Source: Puniceicoccus vermicola
GTDB taxonomy: Bacteria > Verrucomicrobiota > Verrucomicrobiia > Opitutales > Puniceicoccaceae
DNA length: 41,805 nucleotides
Reading direction: 5' to 3'
Assembly (NCBI RefSeq): GCF_014230055.1
Contig: NZ_JACHVA010000018.1
Coordinates: 1 to 41,805 of the forward strand
Below are positions 8,339 to 16,663 of the stretch, piece after piece. Numbering within the stretch: position 1 is the stretch's first letter; the number at the start of each line of letters is the position of its first letter. A program made the translations under genes and the position numbers. The notes under the pieces are model-generated. The model saw only the letters and a program-made list of their open reading frames with translations, searched no databases and was not told the DNA's origin.

Positions 8339-9149
8339 TTGAGGTTAAAATCGGTTTCAAGTAATCGCGAAAGCGAACATTCACATCCCAGGCATCCGCC
8401 AGCGGTCGCCCGGTAAAAGGTTCGACCGGCATGTAGGGCGGCGGGCCAAATTCCGGAGTGATCGTGAGAAAGGAAGCGCCCGCCTTCTTCCGCACATCGA
8501 GAATACGTTTCCAAAGATCCAAGTGCAGGTCTGTCCAATCGCGATACTCCGGAGCCAGAGGATCCGGGACCTGCGGGCCCTCGGAAAATCCGACCCGTGC
8601 ATGAATGTGGGAGCTGTGCCGGATGGCCAGTTCCACGGTCTCCGATTGGTTGCGGAGATCGCTCTCGTGCACACAGAACCAATGGGAAAAGTCTGCATTC
8701 AGACGAAGTTCCGGGATCTCCCGCAGCAGGTCGCGGGTCATAGGACCGCTACCAGTCGGACGGCCCCGATGCGTTTCCTGCGTGAAGAGAATCCCCGACT
8801 CCTCCGAGAGCCGACAAGCCTCCCGATAAATCCTGCAGTTCTCGGCAAAGCCGAACACATCGCAACCGGTATGACTGTTGATCAGCAACGGCTCGGACTC
8901 CTCAGCTTTGGCAAAACGCTCCTGCAGTGACCGCAGATGATCCTCGGGCGTCTCGCCCTCGGTGATGATCTGGGCCACCAAGAGCAGCCCGTGATCGGAA
9001 ACACGGGCTGCTATCTCGGAAGCGCTTTCCGGCTGAGCCGGTAAGTAAATCTCCACCGCCTCGAAACCGTCGGCTGCGGCCCGCTGGAGAAAATCTTCCA
9101 GCGGGTCGTCCCACATTTCCCATTTCGATTTGGTGAAGAGAAGTTTCAT
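8310..9149 (-). CDS. sugar isomerase/epimerase-like TIM barrel (xylose isomerase-like, AP_endonuc_2)
   Basis: This 279-residue protein has the pattern of the xylose isomerase-like TIM barrel family, which binds a divalent metal and isomerises or epimerises sugars and related polyols. The expected metal ligands appear at strand ends: Glu125 in QETHRGR, Asp153 in NADFSHW, His181/His183 in HIHARVG and Glu233 in TPEFGP. No signal peptide is present, so it is cytoplasmic. It lies four bases after the oxygenase gene and overlaps the glycyl radical enzyme gene by 29 bases, so it very likely acts on the same pathway intermediate. The exact reaction is unknown; hydroxypyruvate isomerase, inosose and tagatose epimerase relatives share this fold. 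Confidence 0.82.
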   Translation of the reverse strand: MKLLFTKSKWEMWDDPLEDFLQRAAADGFEAVEIYLPAQPESASEIAARVSDHGLLLVAQIITEGETPEDHLRSLQERFAKAEESEPLLINSHTGCDVFGFAENCRIYREACRLSEESGILFTQETHRGRPTGSGPMTRDLLREIPELRLNADFSHWFCVHESDLRNQSETVELAIRHSSHIHARVGFSEGPQVPDPLAPEYRDWTDLHLDLWKRILDVRKKAGASFLTITPEFGPPPYMPVEPFTGRPLADAWDVNVRFRDYLKPILTSNENPVGTLS

Positions 9150-9153
9150 GCGA

Positions 9154-9972
9154 TCAGTGTGCTTTGACCCCCAACTGCCGGCGCAGCTCGTTGATGTGCG
9201 CGTAACTCTTCGTCGGATCGGCCATCGGTTGATTCAAAAGATTCTTCCCCCGGGCCATGTACATGAGGTGACGGTCGTGATAGTCCTCGTTCAATTTGGA
9301 AGAGGCCGGGATGAAACGCAGGGTCCAGCCACAACGACGCATATCCGAGGTATTGGGAGGGCTTCCGTGCTGAGTGCGGGCATCGTGCAACGAACATTGA
9401 TTCCGTTGGAGTTCACAAGGCACGGCCAACTCGTCCTTCCGCTGGCTCTTGACGATCTCGGTATCGAAAACACTCTTCGTCACATCGACTCCCTCGTAAT
9501 CGGAGAATCCCATTTTCCCGGTATTGTGAGTCCGCGGGATGACGTACATGCAGCCGTTCTTCTTCGTCGAGGGATCGATGGCCAACCACACGGTCGCGAC
9601 TTCCATCGGGTCGAGCATGCGGCGCCAATAGGCACTATCCTCATGCCAGGGCACCCGACGGCCATCCCCTTGCGGCTTGCAGATAAAGTGGGTGGAGAAA
9701 AGAATGATATCCGGCCCGAGCAACGGCTCGACCAGGTCCACGACCTCGGGAGCAAGCGCCCAGTCCAGGAGCTTCGGATCCGCAAAGTGAGGCGTGTCCA
9801 TCTGCTCCGGACGCTCGTCTTTCGGCCAAGCGGCCAGCTTTTCATCAAAATAATCCGAAAGGGCTTCGAATTTATCGTCCGCAAACACTTTGCCCTTCGG
9901 GATGACGTATCCCTCGGTTTTGTAGTGTTCGACTTCTTCGGGAGTGAGGCGTGGGTTGGTTGTGGTAGTCAT
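9154..9972 (-). CDS. phytanoyl-CoA dioxygenase (PhyH) family oxygenase
   Basis: This 272-residue protein belongs to the PhyH family of Fe(II)/2-oxoglutarate-dependent oxygenases, which hydroxylate small molecules using O2. The iron-binding facial triad is visible: His110-x-Asp112 in PWHEDSAYW and the distal His202 in QHGSPPN, followed by the arginine-rich segment (MRRCGWTLRF, 211-220) that usually contacts 2-oxoglutarate. No signal peptide is seen. It is the first gene of the minus-strand operon, starting 72 bp from the divergent AraC gene. Its substrate is unknown; bacterial PhyH proteins act on very varied compounds. An O2-dependent enzyme in the same transcript as a glycyl radical enzyme is unusual. 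Confidence 0.85.
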   Translation of the reverse strand: MTTTTNPRLTPEEVEHYKTEGYVIPKGKVFADDKFEALSDYFDEKLAAWPKDERPEQMDTPHFADPKLLDWALAPEVVDLVEPLLGPDIILFSTHFICKPQGDGRRVPWHEDSAYWRRMLDPMEVATVWLAIDPSTKKNGCMYVIPRTHNTGKMGFSDYEGVDVTKSVFDTEIVKSQRKDELAVPCELQRNQCSLHDARTQHGSPPNTSDMRRCGWTLRFIPASSKLNEDYHDRHLMYMARGKNLLNQPMADPTKSYAHINELRRQLGVKAH

Positions 9973-10013
9973 GCCACCAGACTATCAGAAAGCGTTCTCG
10001 GGTTCGTCCTTCC

Positions 10014-10037
10014 CAATAGCATAAAAGTGCTCTATTG
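10014..10037. promoter_or_regulatory. inverted repeat between the divergent phyH and araC genes
   Basis: CAATAG (10014-10019) and CTATTG (10032-10037) form a perfect 6-bp inverted repeat with a 12-base spacer. It lies in the 72-bp gap between the divergent phyH operon and AraC gene, ending 7 bp before the AraC start codon. It is the obvious candidate operator for the AraC protein, although AraC proteins more often bind direct repeats. Confidence 0.4.
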
Positions 10038-10044
10038 TGATATC

Positions 10045-10869
10045 ATGAAAACCATCCTCTGGCGCCAGATCTGCCCCAACGAGGAGCATCTGCACGTGGC
10101 GACGATTGAACTCAAGCGCATGCGGGCTCCGGCCATGCATCGACACGACTTCTACGAATGTTTTCTCGTCCTCGACGGGAACGGCACCCACAAACTCCCC
10201 GAAGGAGAAACTCCGCTGAGGGGCCACACCCTCTACTTTCTCCGCCCCGAACACGCGCATGCGATCTACGGTCTTAAAAATCTGGTCTTCCTCAACCTGG
10301 CCTTCCGCGCCAGCACCTTCGAGAAAGTGTTTTCCCTTGCCGAATTCACTCCGGGACTTTGGCGCGAAGGGGATCCCGTCCAGTCCGTGGAACTTGATGA
10401 GCAACAAGTTGAAGACTTCACCCAATGGGTGGCTCAAGTCGCCGGGGACCGCAGTGCGCGCAACGCATCCTGGCTGCTTCTGAGCCTGGCCCGCCTCCTA
10501 CAACCTCGTCAGTCCACGACCCTCCAGCGACCCAACATGCCCGACTGGATGGCCGACGGCCTCTCCCGGGCGACCGAGAGCGATGTCGTGACCGAGGGCC
10601 TCCCCGCCCTCACCCGCATCATGGGTCGATCCCGCGAGCACATCGCCCGGAGCTTCCAGCAACACCTCGGCCAAACCCCGACCGAATGGATCAACCAGGA
10701 ACGCATCGAACGCGCCTGTCTCCTCCTCGCCACCACCCGACTTTCCGTCTACGAGATCGCGCTCGATTGTGGCTTCGAGAGCGCGAGCTACTTTCACAAA
10801 TGCTTCCGCCAAGCCCGCGGAACCACTCCCCGGGACTACCGGACGAATTTGATGCGGATCCAGAGGTAG
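10045..10869 (+). CDS. AraC-family transcriptional regulator
   Basis: The frame is open from 9130, but the protein begins at ATG 10045 (MKTILWRQICPN), giving 274 residues; the earlier part is the antisense of phyH. Residues 1-85 form a cupin-like sensor domain with the MHRHDFYECFLVLDGNGTH pattern, and the last 100 residues form the double helix-turn-helix DNA-binding domain, ending in the classic IALDCGFESASYFHKCFRQ and GTTPRDYR segments. Such proteins bind a small sugar-like ligand and activate a neighbouring operon. Its divergent position 72 bp from the phyH-isomerase-glycyl radical enzyme-activase operon makes that operon the likely target. It appears to be the last functional gene before the palindrome-rich intergenic region. 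Confidence 0.9.
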   Translation: MKTILWRQICPNEEHLHVATIELKRMRAPAMHRHDFYECFLVLDGNGTHKLPEGETPLRGHTLYFLRPEHAHAIYGLKNLVFLNLAFRASTFEKVFSLAEFTPGLWREGDPVQSVELDEQQVEDFTQWVAQVAGDRSARNASWLLLSLARLLQPRQSTTLQRPNMPDWMADGLSRATESDVVTEGLPALTRIMGRSREHIARSFQQHLGQTPTEWINQERIERACLLLATTRLSVYEIALDCGFESASYFHKCFRQARGTTPRDYRTNLMRIQR

Positions 10870-11450
10870 ACGCGAGGATTCCGGGAATCTTGTCGCCTCA
10901 GAATATTCGTAGCATCCCGCCGTGAGGCGGATGAGCGCGGCACGGAACCTATCCGACCCGCGGGCGGACTCCGCAAGCGAAGTCCCTACGGGGAGGGCAG
11001 GCGTGGGAATGCGCACGACTGAAGTCATGCGCGTACGGGATGACGGAATTTTTTTGACGTTGGTGATTTCTAGGTGGGAACGGGTTGGTTGTACCGACTT
11101 TAGTCGGCTGCGTAGGATCGGCAAAGTTGTGGGAGCATCCTTGCTCCCGCGCGCTGGAGACTAACGCGGGCTGAAGCACCGCGCTCCGGGAGAAGGCTGC
11201 TGGTCCTGTCTCGGCTCGGCCGCTGTCGCGTGGATTGAGGGCCCCCGAGGCATTACTGGGATTGGCGAAGTTTGGGAGGTTTTGGCGACTGACGGCGGAA
11301 GTGGGGGAGCCCTTCCCCCCACGGAGAGGCAGAGTCGTTAGAATCCTCAACCCAAGCTAACGTCCATCGGCCTCATCCGTCCTGCGTCCCGCGATTGCGG
11401 GCACTTCGGCGGACAGGCTGGCCAATCTACAACAGAATCCAAAAAGATTC
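10870..11450. other. 581-bp intergenic region rich in short palindromes, no convincing gene
   Basis: The open frames here (such as 10949-11350 on the minus strand) have no recognisable content and I do not call them. Several perfect or near-perfect palindromes are present: gcgcacgact-gaagtcatgcgc at 11011-11032, ccgacttt-agtcgg at 11094-11107, gggagca-tcct-tgctccc at 11131-11148 and gtggggg...cccccac at 11301-11322. The third is related to the tandem repeats at 20847-21348. The region separates two convergent units, AraC (plus) and the sulfatase (minus), so some of these could act as factor-independent stops, but none has a clear T-tract. Confidence 0.6.
11122..11150 (+). repeat. diverged half copy of the 168-bp intergenic repeat
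   Basis: The sequence caaagttgtgggagcatcct followed by tgctcccgc matches the caaagtagtgggagcttcc / ctcccgc segment found in each of the three tandem units at 20847-21348. The inner part forms a 7-bp hairpin (gggagca/tgctccc) with a tcct loop. It shows that the repeat is dispersed in this genome and not confined to one array. Confidence 0.5.
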
Positions 11451-12986
11451 CTAGTGCGAGGCAATCGGAGGCTCCAGGCCGAGCCGGACATACTGATCCC
11501 GCGGCGCGTCACAGGCCTTCATGTTGCTCGCCAGCAGCGCCAACATCTTCGATTCGACCTCCTCATCCTGAATTGGAGATTCTTGATTCGGATCCAGCTC
11601 CAGGTCGTAGAGGACGGTCTGTTTCGTCTCGGAATCGCGCTCCCAGGACGACTCGTCCGACCATCCCATCCCCGTGCAGTCGATCTGCATGACCTGGCAA
11701 TCTTTCATGAAATCGAATGGTTCCGCCAAGGACATCCGCCCTTTGTAAAAGCTATCCGTTCCGAACGGAGAACGCATATGACAGGGCATGAGCGTATACT
11801 CGGAGATCTTCCCCAACCGCTCCTGCTGGGCACGCATGTAGACATAGCGGCCATCCGTGACATTCACCTGATTCCCGAACTGGCCGAAGATCGCCGACTC
11901 GCGCACCGGTTGATCCGACTCAATGACCGGCGAGAGGTCGTGCCCGGTCATGCTGGCCGGAATTTCCTGATGGAAGAAGCTCAAAAGAGTCGGAGCCAGA
12001 TCGATCGAAGGCTGGACCAGAGACTCACGGGACTCACCCCGCGTTCCAGTACGTGGATCCCAGACGAAGAAGGGAGTCCGCGCGGTTTCCTCCCACCAGG
12101 GCATCATCATCTTCGACCACCAATCGTGCTCACCCAAAAGGAAGCCATGGTCGGTCCACACGACCAGCATGGTATCCTCCCAGAGATTTTCCGCGTCCAT
12201 CTTATCGAGGAGAGTTCCGAGCTTCTCATCGCACATTGAGACCAGCGAAGCATACTCGTAACGCCCGTGCTCGGCGAGATCCAGACGTCCTTGGACCCGT
12301 TCGTAATTCGGCCAGTCAAAATGCGGGCCGTTGTAGTTCTTGTAGTGAGGCTCGTAATAGAGCTCCTTGTACTTCGGCAACGAAAAGAAGGGCTCATGCG
12401 GATCAAAGGTTTCGATCTGGAGGAACCAATTGTCCTCCCCCTTGTTCCGATCGATAAAGTCCAGTCCCGCCCGAAAGACACCGCTCTGAGGTTGCTTGTC
12501 GTCTTCCTGCATCTCCCGACGGTTGATCCAGTCCTGCCGGGCCGGTGCGTAGCCCTTGAGACCGTGCCTCCCTTCCGCATCTTCCGGAATTTCGGGGTCG
12601 CGCACTTGTCCGATCCAGGGATCTCCCTCCTGCCCGCGGAATGCTTCGTAGCTCGAATACTTCGTGTGGTAGTTCGATCCGCCGTCCTCGAAATAATGGT
12701 AGTGGTCGGTGATCAAATGCGTGTAGACGCCGTTCTCCTTCAGAATCCGCGGCATCGACTCGTCGTAGGGCTCCATCGGCCCCCAACTGCGATGCAAAAA
12801 GTTCGGACGGCCGGTATGAAGATCCCGTCGAGCCGGCATACAGGGCATCGAACACACGTAGGAGGTGTCGAAGCGCAACGTTTTCTCGGCCAGGCGCTGG
12901 AAATTCGGAGTATGAGTCCACTCGCAACCGTAGGGCGACAAAAACCGCCGGTTGAGGGAATCGAACATGACCATGATGACTTTCAT
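11451..12986 (-). CDS. sulfatase, S1-like, no signal peptide
   Basis: This 511-residue protein hydrolyses sulfate esters. The maturation motif C-M-P-A-R with Cys49 (to be converted to formylglycine) lies in the family's usual place, followed by LHTGRP. Metal and sulfate ligands include Asp9, Asp195 and His197 (FDPHEP), Asp279-His280 (TDHG) and His287/Lys292 (GEHDWWSK). The N-terminus MKVIMVMFDSLNRRF begins directly with the first catalytic strand, so no export signal exists and the enzyme should act in the cytoplasm. It would need an anaerobic (radical SAM) or FGE-type maturase, not seen in the window. It is downstream of lacI on the same strand with an operator-like site between them, so sugar-dependent control is likely. 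The exact sulfated sugar is unknown. Confidence 0.9.
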   Translation of the reverse strand: MKVIMVMFDSLNRRFLSPYGCEWTHTPNFQRLAEKTLRFDTSYVCSMPCMPARRDLHTGRPNFLHRSWGPMEPYDESMPRILKENGVYTHLITDHYHYFEDGGSNYHTKYSSYEAFRGQEGDPWIGQVRDPEIPEDAEGRHGLKGYAPARQDWINRREMQEDDKQPQSGVFRAGLDFIDRNKGEDNWFLQIETFDPHEPFFSLPKYKELYYEPHYKNYNGPHFDWPNYERVQGRLDLAEHGRYEYASLVSMCDEKLGTLLDKMDAENLWEDTMLVVWTDHGFLLGEHDWWSKMMMPWWEETARTPFFVWDPRTGTRGESRESLVQPSIDLAPTLLSFFHQEIPASMTGHDLSPVIESDQPVRESAIFGQFGNQVNVTDGRYVYMRAQQERLGKISEYTLMPCHMRSPFGTDSFYKGRMSLAEPFDFMKDCQVMQIDCTGMGWSDESSWERDSETKQTVLYDLELDPNQESPIQDEEVESKMLALLASNMKACDAPRDQYVRLGLEPPIASH

Positions 12987-13030
12987 AAATGCAAAGGGGA
13001 TTCGCGGGAAAGATTCGGATTCAAAATGAC

Positions 13031-13042
13031 AATAACGTTATA
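13031..13042. promoter_or_regulatory. LacI operator-like site upstream of the sulfatase
   Basis: aataacgttata matches TATAACGTTATA at 11 of 12 positions and contains a perfect 10-bp palindrome (ataacgttat). It lies 45 bp before the sulfatase start codon, in the gap between lacI and the sulfatase gene. It is the best-conserved copy of the site together with that at 33165. Confidence 0.6.
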
Positions 13043-13102
13043 GTATCGAAATTGCTTCGCAGGGAAAGCATTATTTCGCATCCACTCTGCGAAAGCGGTG
13101 AA

Positions 13103-14146
13103 TTACTTCCTCGTCGGAGGCCCCATCGAGCTGCGCAAGAGGAACTCCGAACGCAGACTTTGGAGACGGATCGGCGAATCGAAATTCTTGATTCGGTTGT
13201 CCAACATTTCGAAGACGGATCGAGCCATAAGAGATCGATCCACTCGCAGAGTCGAGAGTTCGAGCGGTTCGGCCGCATCGATATCGTCACTGCCGAGAAT
13301 GGAAAGCTCTCCGGGAACACTCAGCCCCAGCCGCTTCGCCTCGGAAAAGAGAGAGATGGCCGTCTGGTCGTTGTAGGTCACGACCGCCGTCGGCCTGCGT
13401 TTCAGCACCTTCCATTTTCGGAAGGCTTCCTGACCGGCCTCCGCAGCGGAATCGACTCCCAACACCGACAGTTCTTCGTCAAACTTCATTCCGAGCTCAT
13501 CGAGGATACGAATGACTTCGACCAATTTCCCCACTGGAGGCAAATCCGGACGGTTTGGCCCCAAGTACGCCACCGAAGTGTGCCCGACGTCCCTCAGATA
13601 CTGCATGGCCTTCCGCAGGCTGAAAGTATAGTCGACTCCCAAGCTATCGAATTGATCCTCATATCCCCGGTAGATGAACAGGAGCGGGAACCGCCACGCC
13701 TTGAGCTTCTGATAGACGTCCACATTCTCCAAGTTCTCGACGGGATTGACGACGAGACCGTCGACCTCCCCGGCGGAGAGCTGCAGGAGCAAATTTCTCT
13801 CCCGCTCGGGAGACCGGTGAGCCAGGGCGAGCATCGAAGAGTAGCCCGCCTCCGAGGCCACTTGATCCAAATTCTCGTAGAGCTCCGAATAATTGGTGTT
13901 CGCGAGGTCCGGAAGGATCATCCCGATCCGCTTCGTGTATCCCCGTTTGAAATTCCGGGCGGATGGATTGGGAGCATACCCGATTTCCCGAGCCGCCTTG
14001 AGGATACGCTCGCGCGTCGCGTCACTGATCCCCCCCTGCCCGTTGATGGCCCGGGAAACCGCCCCCTGCGAGAAGCCGGTTAATTTTGCGAGCTGGAGAA
14101 TCGTGGGACGTCCACTTCCGGACTGAGCAGATTTCTTCTTGGGCAT
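13103..14146 (-). CDS. LacI-family transcriptional regulator
   Basis: Taking the start at ATG 14146 (MPKKKSAQSG) gives 347 residues; an in-frame ATG at 14167 would add seven residues but would place an operator-like site inside the coding region. An N-terminal LacI helix-turn-helix (PTILQLAKLTGFSQGAVSRA) and hinge (YAPNPSARNFKRGYTKRIG) precede a periplasmic-binding-protein-like effector domain with the GLVVNP and ILGSDDID motifs. Such proteins repress sugar genes until an inducer binds. Its DNA-binding helix should recognise a CG-centred palindrome, which fits the TATAACGTTATA-like sites found at 13031, 14150, 14335, 21419, 21594, 28501 and 33165. It is probably the master regulator of this region and represses itself. 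Confidence 0.92.
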   Translation of the reverse strand: MPKKKSAQSGSGRPTILQLAKLTGFSQGAVSRAINGQGGISDATRERILKAAREIGYAPNPSARNFKRGYTKRIGMILPDLANTNYSELYENLDQVASEAGYSSMLALAHRSPERERNLLLQLSAGEVDGLVVNPVENLENVDVYQKLKAWRFPLLFIYRGYEDQFDSLGVDYTFSLRKAMQYLRDVGHTSVAYLGPNRPDLPPVGKLVEVIRILDELGMKFDEELSVLGVDSAAEAGQEAFRKWKVLKRRPTAVVTYNDQTAISLFSEAKRLGLSVPGELSILGSDDIDAAEPLELSTLRVDRSLMARSVFEMLDNRIKNFDSPIRLQSLRSEFLLRSSMGPPTRK

Positions 14147-14149
14147 ACC

Positions 14150-14161
14150 TAAAACGTTACA
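14150..14161. promoter_or_regulatory. LacI operator-like site overlapping the lacI leader
   Basis: taaaacgttaca matches the TATAACGTTATA pattern at 10 of 12 positions and lies 4-15 bases upstream of the preferred lacI start codon. This is where an autorepression site would be expected, and it argues for the start at 14146. Confidence 0.45.
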
Positions 14162-14334
14162 TGTCATCCGTCAGTTCGGATATTCCAATCTGACCCAACC
14201 GAAAAAAACTCTTTTTCCCCTGAAAATCAACAAGATCCTTCCATTTCTCAGTCCCGCTCCCTTCCATCATCCGCAGTCGCTGAAAGAGAGAAGAACCGCA
14301 ATCACTGAAATTTATAGTGTCAAATTAGGATTGT

Positions 14335-14346
14335 TATATCGTTATA
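14335..14346. promoter_or_regulatory. LacI operator-like site upstream of the GH78-like gene
   Basis: tatatcgttata differs from TATAACGTTATA at one position and is identical to the copy at 21594-21605. It lies 104 bp before the start codon of the GH78-like gene and overlaps a tatagt hexamer (14343-14348) that could serve as a -10 element. A repressor bound here would block that promoter. Confidence 0.55.
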
Positions 14347-14449
14347 GTTAATCTAGCCTTCAACCTTTCTTTTTCCTGATAGCACCACGCCTGATCAAAA
14401 CCATCGCGAAGGCGGAAAGCTCCGTCTTCCTGTCTCCCTGTTTCGACCC

Positions 14450-16654
14450 ATGAAAGAATTCATCGACACCTGCCCGCCCCCCGAATCCGTTCAGTGGACT
14501 TGGGCCGACCAAGAACATCCGAACCAAACGGTTCTCTTTCGGACAAGAATCACTGGGCTCGAGGACTACGGGAAGATCGCGGTCCAGATCACCGCACAGA
14601 CCCGTTTTTATCTCTACGCCAACGGAGAGTATCTCGGACAAGGCCCCTGCCCTTCCATCTGGCCGGACAGCACCTACAACAGCTACTCCGTCGAGGCGAG
14701 CGAGGGGGTCCTCAACCTCGCGGTCATCGTCCACTCCTACGGTGTCCGCACCCAGAGTCACGCCTTGGCTCCCGCAGGCCTATGGGCTCGTTTGATCGGA
14801 CTCCGAGACGGTTCCTGGATGCCTATCGAGATCGTCCCGGAAGCCTGGAAGCACTGCCCACAGGGAGGCTGGATCTCCACCCAACTCCGGCGGACCTGGG
14901 CAACGGGATGGATGGAGCAATTCGACAGTGCAAAACATCCCGAAGGGTGGCTCGATCCGGACTTCGACGATTCCTCCTGGACAACTGCCACGCGGGTCGG
15001 GCGTCCCGGCAGCACCCTTTCCCCGCGCATGACCCCGGACCTCCGGGAATATTCCGTGCCCGCCACGCGCCTTCGCGCGGTGGCCAAAGTGTCCAACCGC
15101 GCTCCGATCACCGACGAGGGGGAAGGTCAACTCGCGAAGATTCTCGACGAGGAAGCTTGGCAGCCGAAAGAAATCGCTCCGTATCAATCTGACTGGGACC
15201 AAGGTCGGGGCATTCGCATTCCCGCGGGCGAAGAAGGGCTGGCCCTGATGTTCGACCTCGGGGAAGAAATGGTCGGGCAGACCGAGTTTTCCGTCGAAGC
15301 CGCATCCGGAATCGTCGATCACTATGGCGCCGAACTCCTGCGCGACGGACGCCCATGGGCCTTCCGCGGCAACGCCGAGTATGCGACTCGGTGGTTCGCC
15401 TCGGGTCGGAACCCGAACTTTCGGACACTCAACTACAACGGGTTCCGTTACCTTCTGATTGTTCTTCGTCCCGATACGTCTCCGATGCACTTACAGTCGT
15501 TTGGCGTTTGGCGACGGGAAGCCGATATCCGACCGAGTTTAACGTTCGATTCCACGGATCCGGAAATGCAACGTCTCTGGGACGTGAGCATGCGGACCCT
15601 CCAGGTTGCGACCCAGGAGACCAACGTGGATTGCCCGACACGGGAACAAGCCCTCTTCATCGCCGACGGTCTTTGGAACGCTCTCTGGATCGATCAACTC
15701 TTCGACGAGCCGTCCCTCTTCGAGCACTACCTCCGGATTGTCGCCAAAGCCCAGCACGAGAACGGCCTCATGCCCTCGGCGGTCTTCTCCAGCCTCAACC
15801 CGCCGCATTACCTCATCGACTTCTGCCTCATCTTTGTCTGGGGGGTCGATGTCTATCGCCGCCTTCATCCGGAACGGCGCGATCTCGTCGAAGAGCTTCT
15901 CCCCGTCGCCGAACGGACGCTCCGCTGGGCCCAAGACCAAATTGCCGAGTCCGGTTTGATCGAAGTCGACCCTCTGGCAATCGAGAATTACGATGGCGGA
16001 CGCTTCGAAGTGGTCTTTCTCGACCACCCGACCATTTGGCACACCTTCTCGCACCCGGGAATCGAGCGGTCACGCATCCAGCTCGCCCTCAACGCCTTCC
16101 TCGCGATCGCCATCGATGCTTTCTCCGCGTCGGCCGAGGCCCTCGGATACGCCCACAGACTCGACGTCCAACGACTCGACGCCGAGCGTATTCGGAAACT
16201 CTGCCACGAACGCTTTTGGCAGGCAGAACGCGGCTACTACGCCGATTGTTTCAACGAGGAAGACAACGCGCTCAAAGGATGGAGTGCGCAGACGCAAGTC
16301 TTGGCGGTTCTCTCCGGGATCACCGGCGGCGACGACGCCCACCAATTGATGGAGCGCCTGATCCGTGATTGGAAACATCCGAACATCTGCCGCTGCACCC
16401 CTTACTTTTGGGTCTACTTCGCCGAAGCGTTGATTGTTTCCGGTCATTCGGATCAAGTCATGCCGCTGATTCGGGAGGCTTGGTCCGTCATGACCGACGA
16501 TCCCGAAACGACCACGTGGTGGGAAACGTTCGAAGGGAGCGATCGCGATACCCGCTGCCATCCCTGGTCGGCCCTGCCCGCCTGGTTTCTCCAAGCGGAT
16601 GGCCTGAACTTCCGTCTTTGTGGAGAACGCAAAGCGGCAAAACCGACCTCCTAA
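14450..16654 (+). CDS. alpha-L-rhamnosidase-like glycoside hydrolase (GH78-like), cytoplasmic
   Basis: This 734-residue protein has the layout of bacterial GH78 enzymes: N-terminal beta-sandwich domains (a carbohydrate-binding-like segment near residues 45-105 and another near 245-360), then an (alpha/alpha)6 barrel starting near 365, and a small C-terminal part. The signature DCPTREQALFIADGLWNALW begins at Asp394; Glu399 matches the catalytic acid position of the family's DCPxRxE motif. TTTWWE (Glu692) and the later H704-P pair match the second catalytic region (WExW...NHP in relatives). There is no signal peptide, so short rhamnosides would be cut in the cytoplasm. The gene starts a plus-strand unit and is followed 9 bp later by a cellulase-like gene. 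GH78 versus GH106 is not in doubt from motifs, but the linkage is unknown. Confidence 0.82.
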   Translation: MKEFIDTCPPPESVQWTWADQEHPNQTVLFRTRITGLEDYGKIAVQITAQTRFYLYANGEYLGQGPCPSIWPDSTYNSYSVEASEGVLNLAVIVHSYGVRTQSHALAPAGLWARLIGLRDGSWMPIEIVPEAWKHCPQGGWISTQLRRTWATGWMEQFDSAKHPEGWLDPDFDDSSWTTATRVGRPGSTLSPRMTPDLREYSVPATRLRAVAKVSNRAPITDEGEGQLAKILDEEAWQPKEIAPYQSDWDQGRGIRIPAGEEGLALMFDLGEEMVGQTEFSVEAASGIVDHYGAELLRDGRPWAFRGNAEYATRWFASGRNPNFRTLNYNGFRYLLIVLRPDTSPMHLQSFGVWRREADIRPSLTFDSTDPEMQRLWDVSMRTLQVATQETNVDCPTREQALFIADGLWNALWIDQLFDEPSLFEHYLRIVAKAQHENGLMPSAVFSSLNPPHYLIDFCLIFVWGVDVYRRLHPERRDLVEELLPVAERTLRWAQDQIAESGLIEVDPLAIENYDGGRFEVVFLDHPTIWHTFSHPGIERSRIQLALNAFLAIAIDAFSASAEALGYAHRLDVQRLDAERIRKLCHERFWQAERGYYADCFNEEDNALKGWSAQTQVLAVLSGITGGDDAHQLMERLIRDWKHPNICRCTPYFWVYFAEALIVSGHSDQVMPLIREAWSVMTDDPETTTWWETFEGSDRDTRCHPWSALPAWFLQADGLNFRLCGERKAAKPTS

Positions 16655-16663
16655 TTCGCTGCG

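Noticed and set aside
9130-10044. N-terminal extension of the AraC frame by 305 codons
   Set aside because: This part is antisense to phyH; the AraC protein's own sensor domain begins right at ATG 10045.
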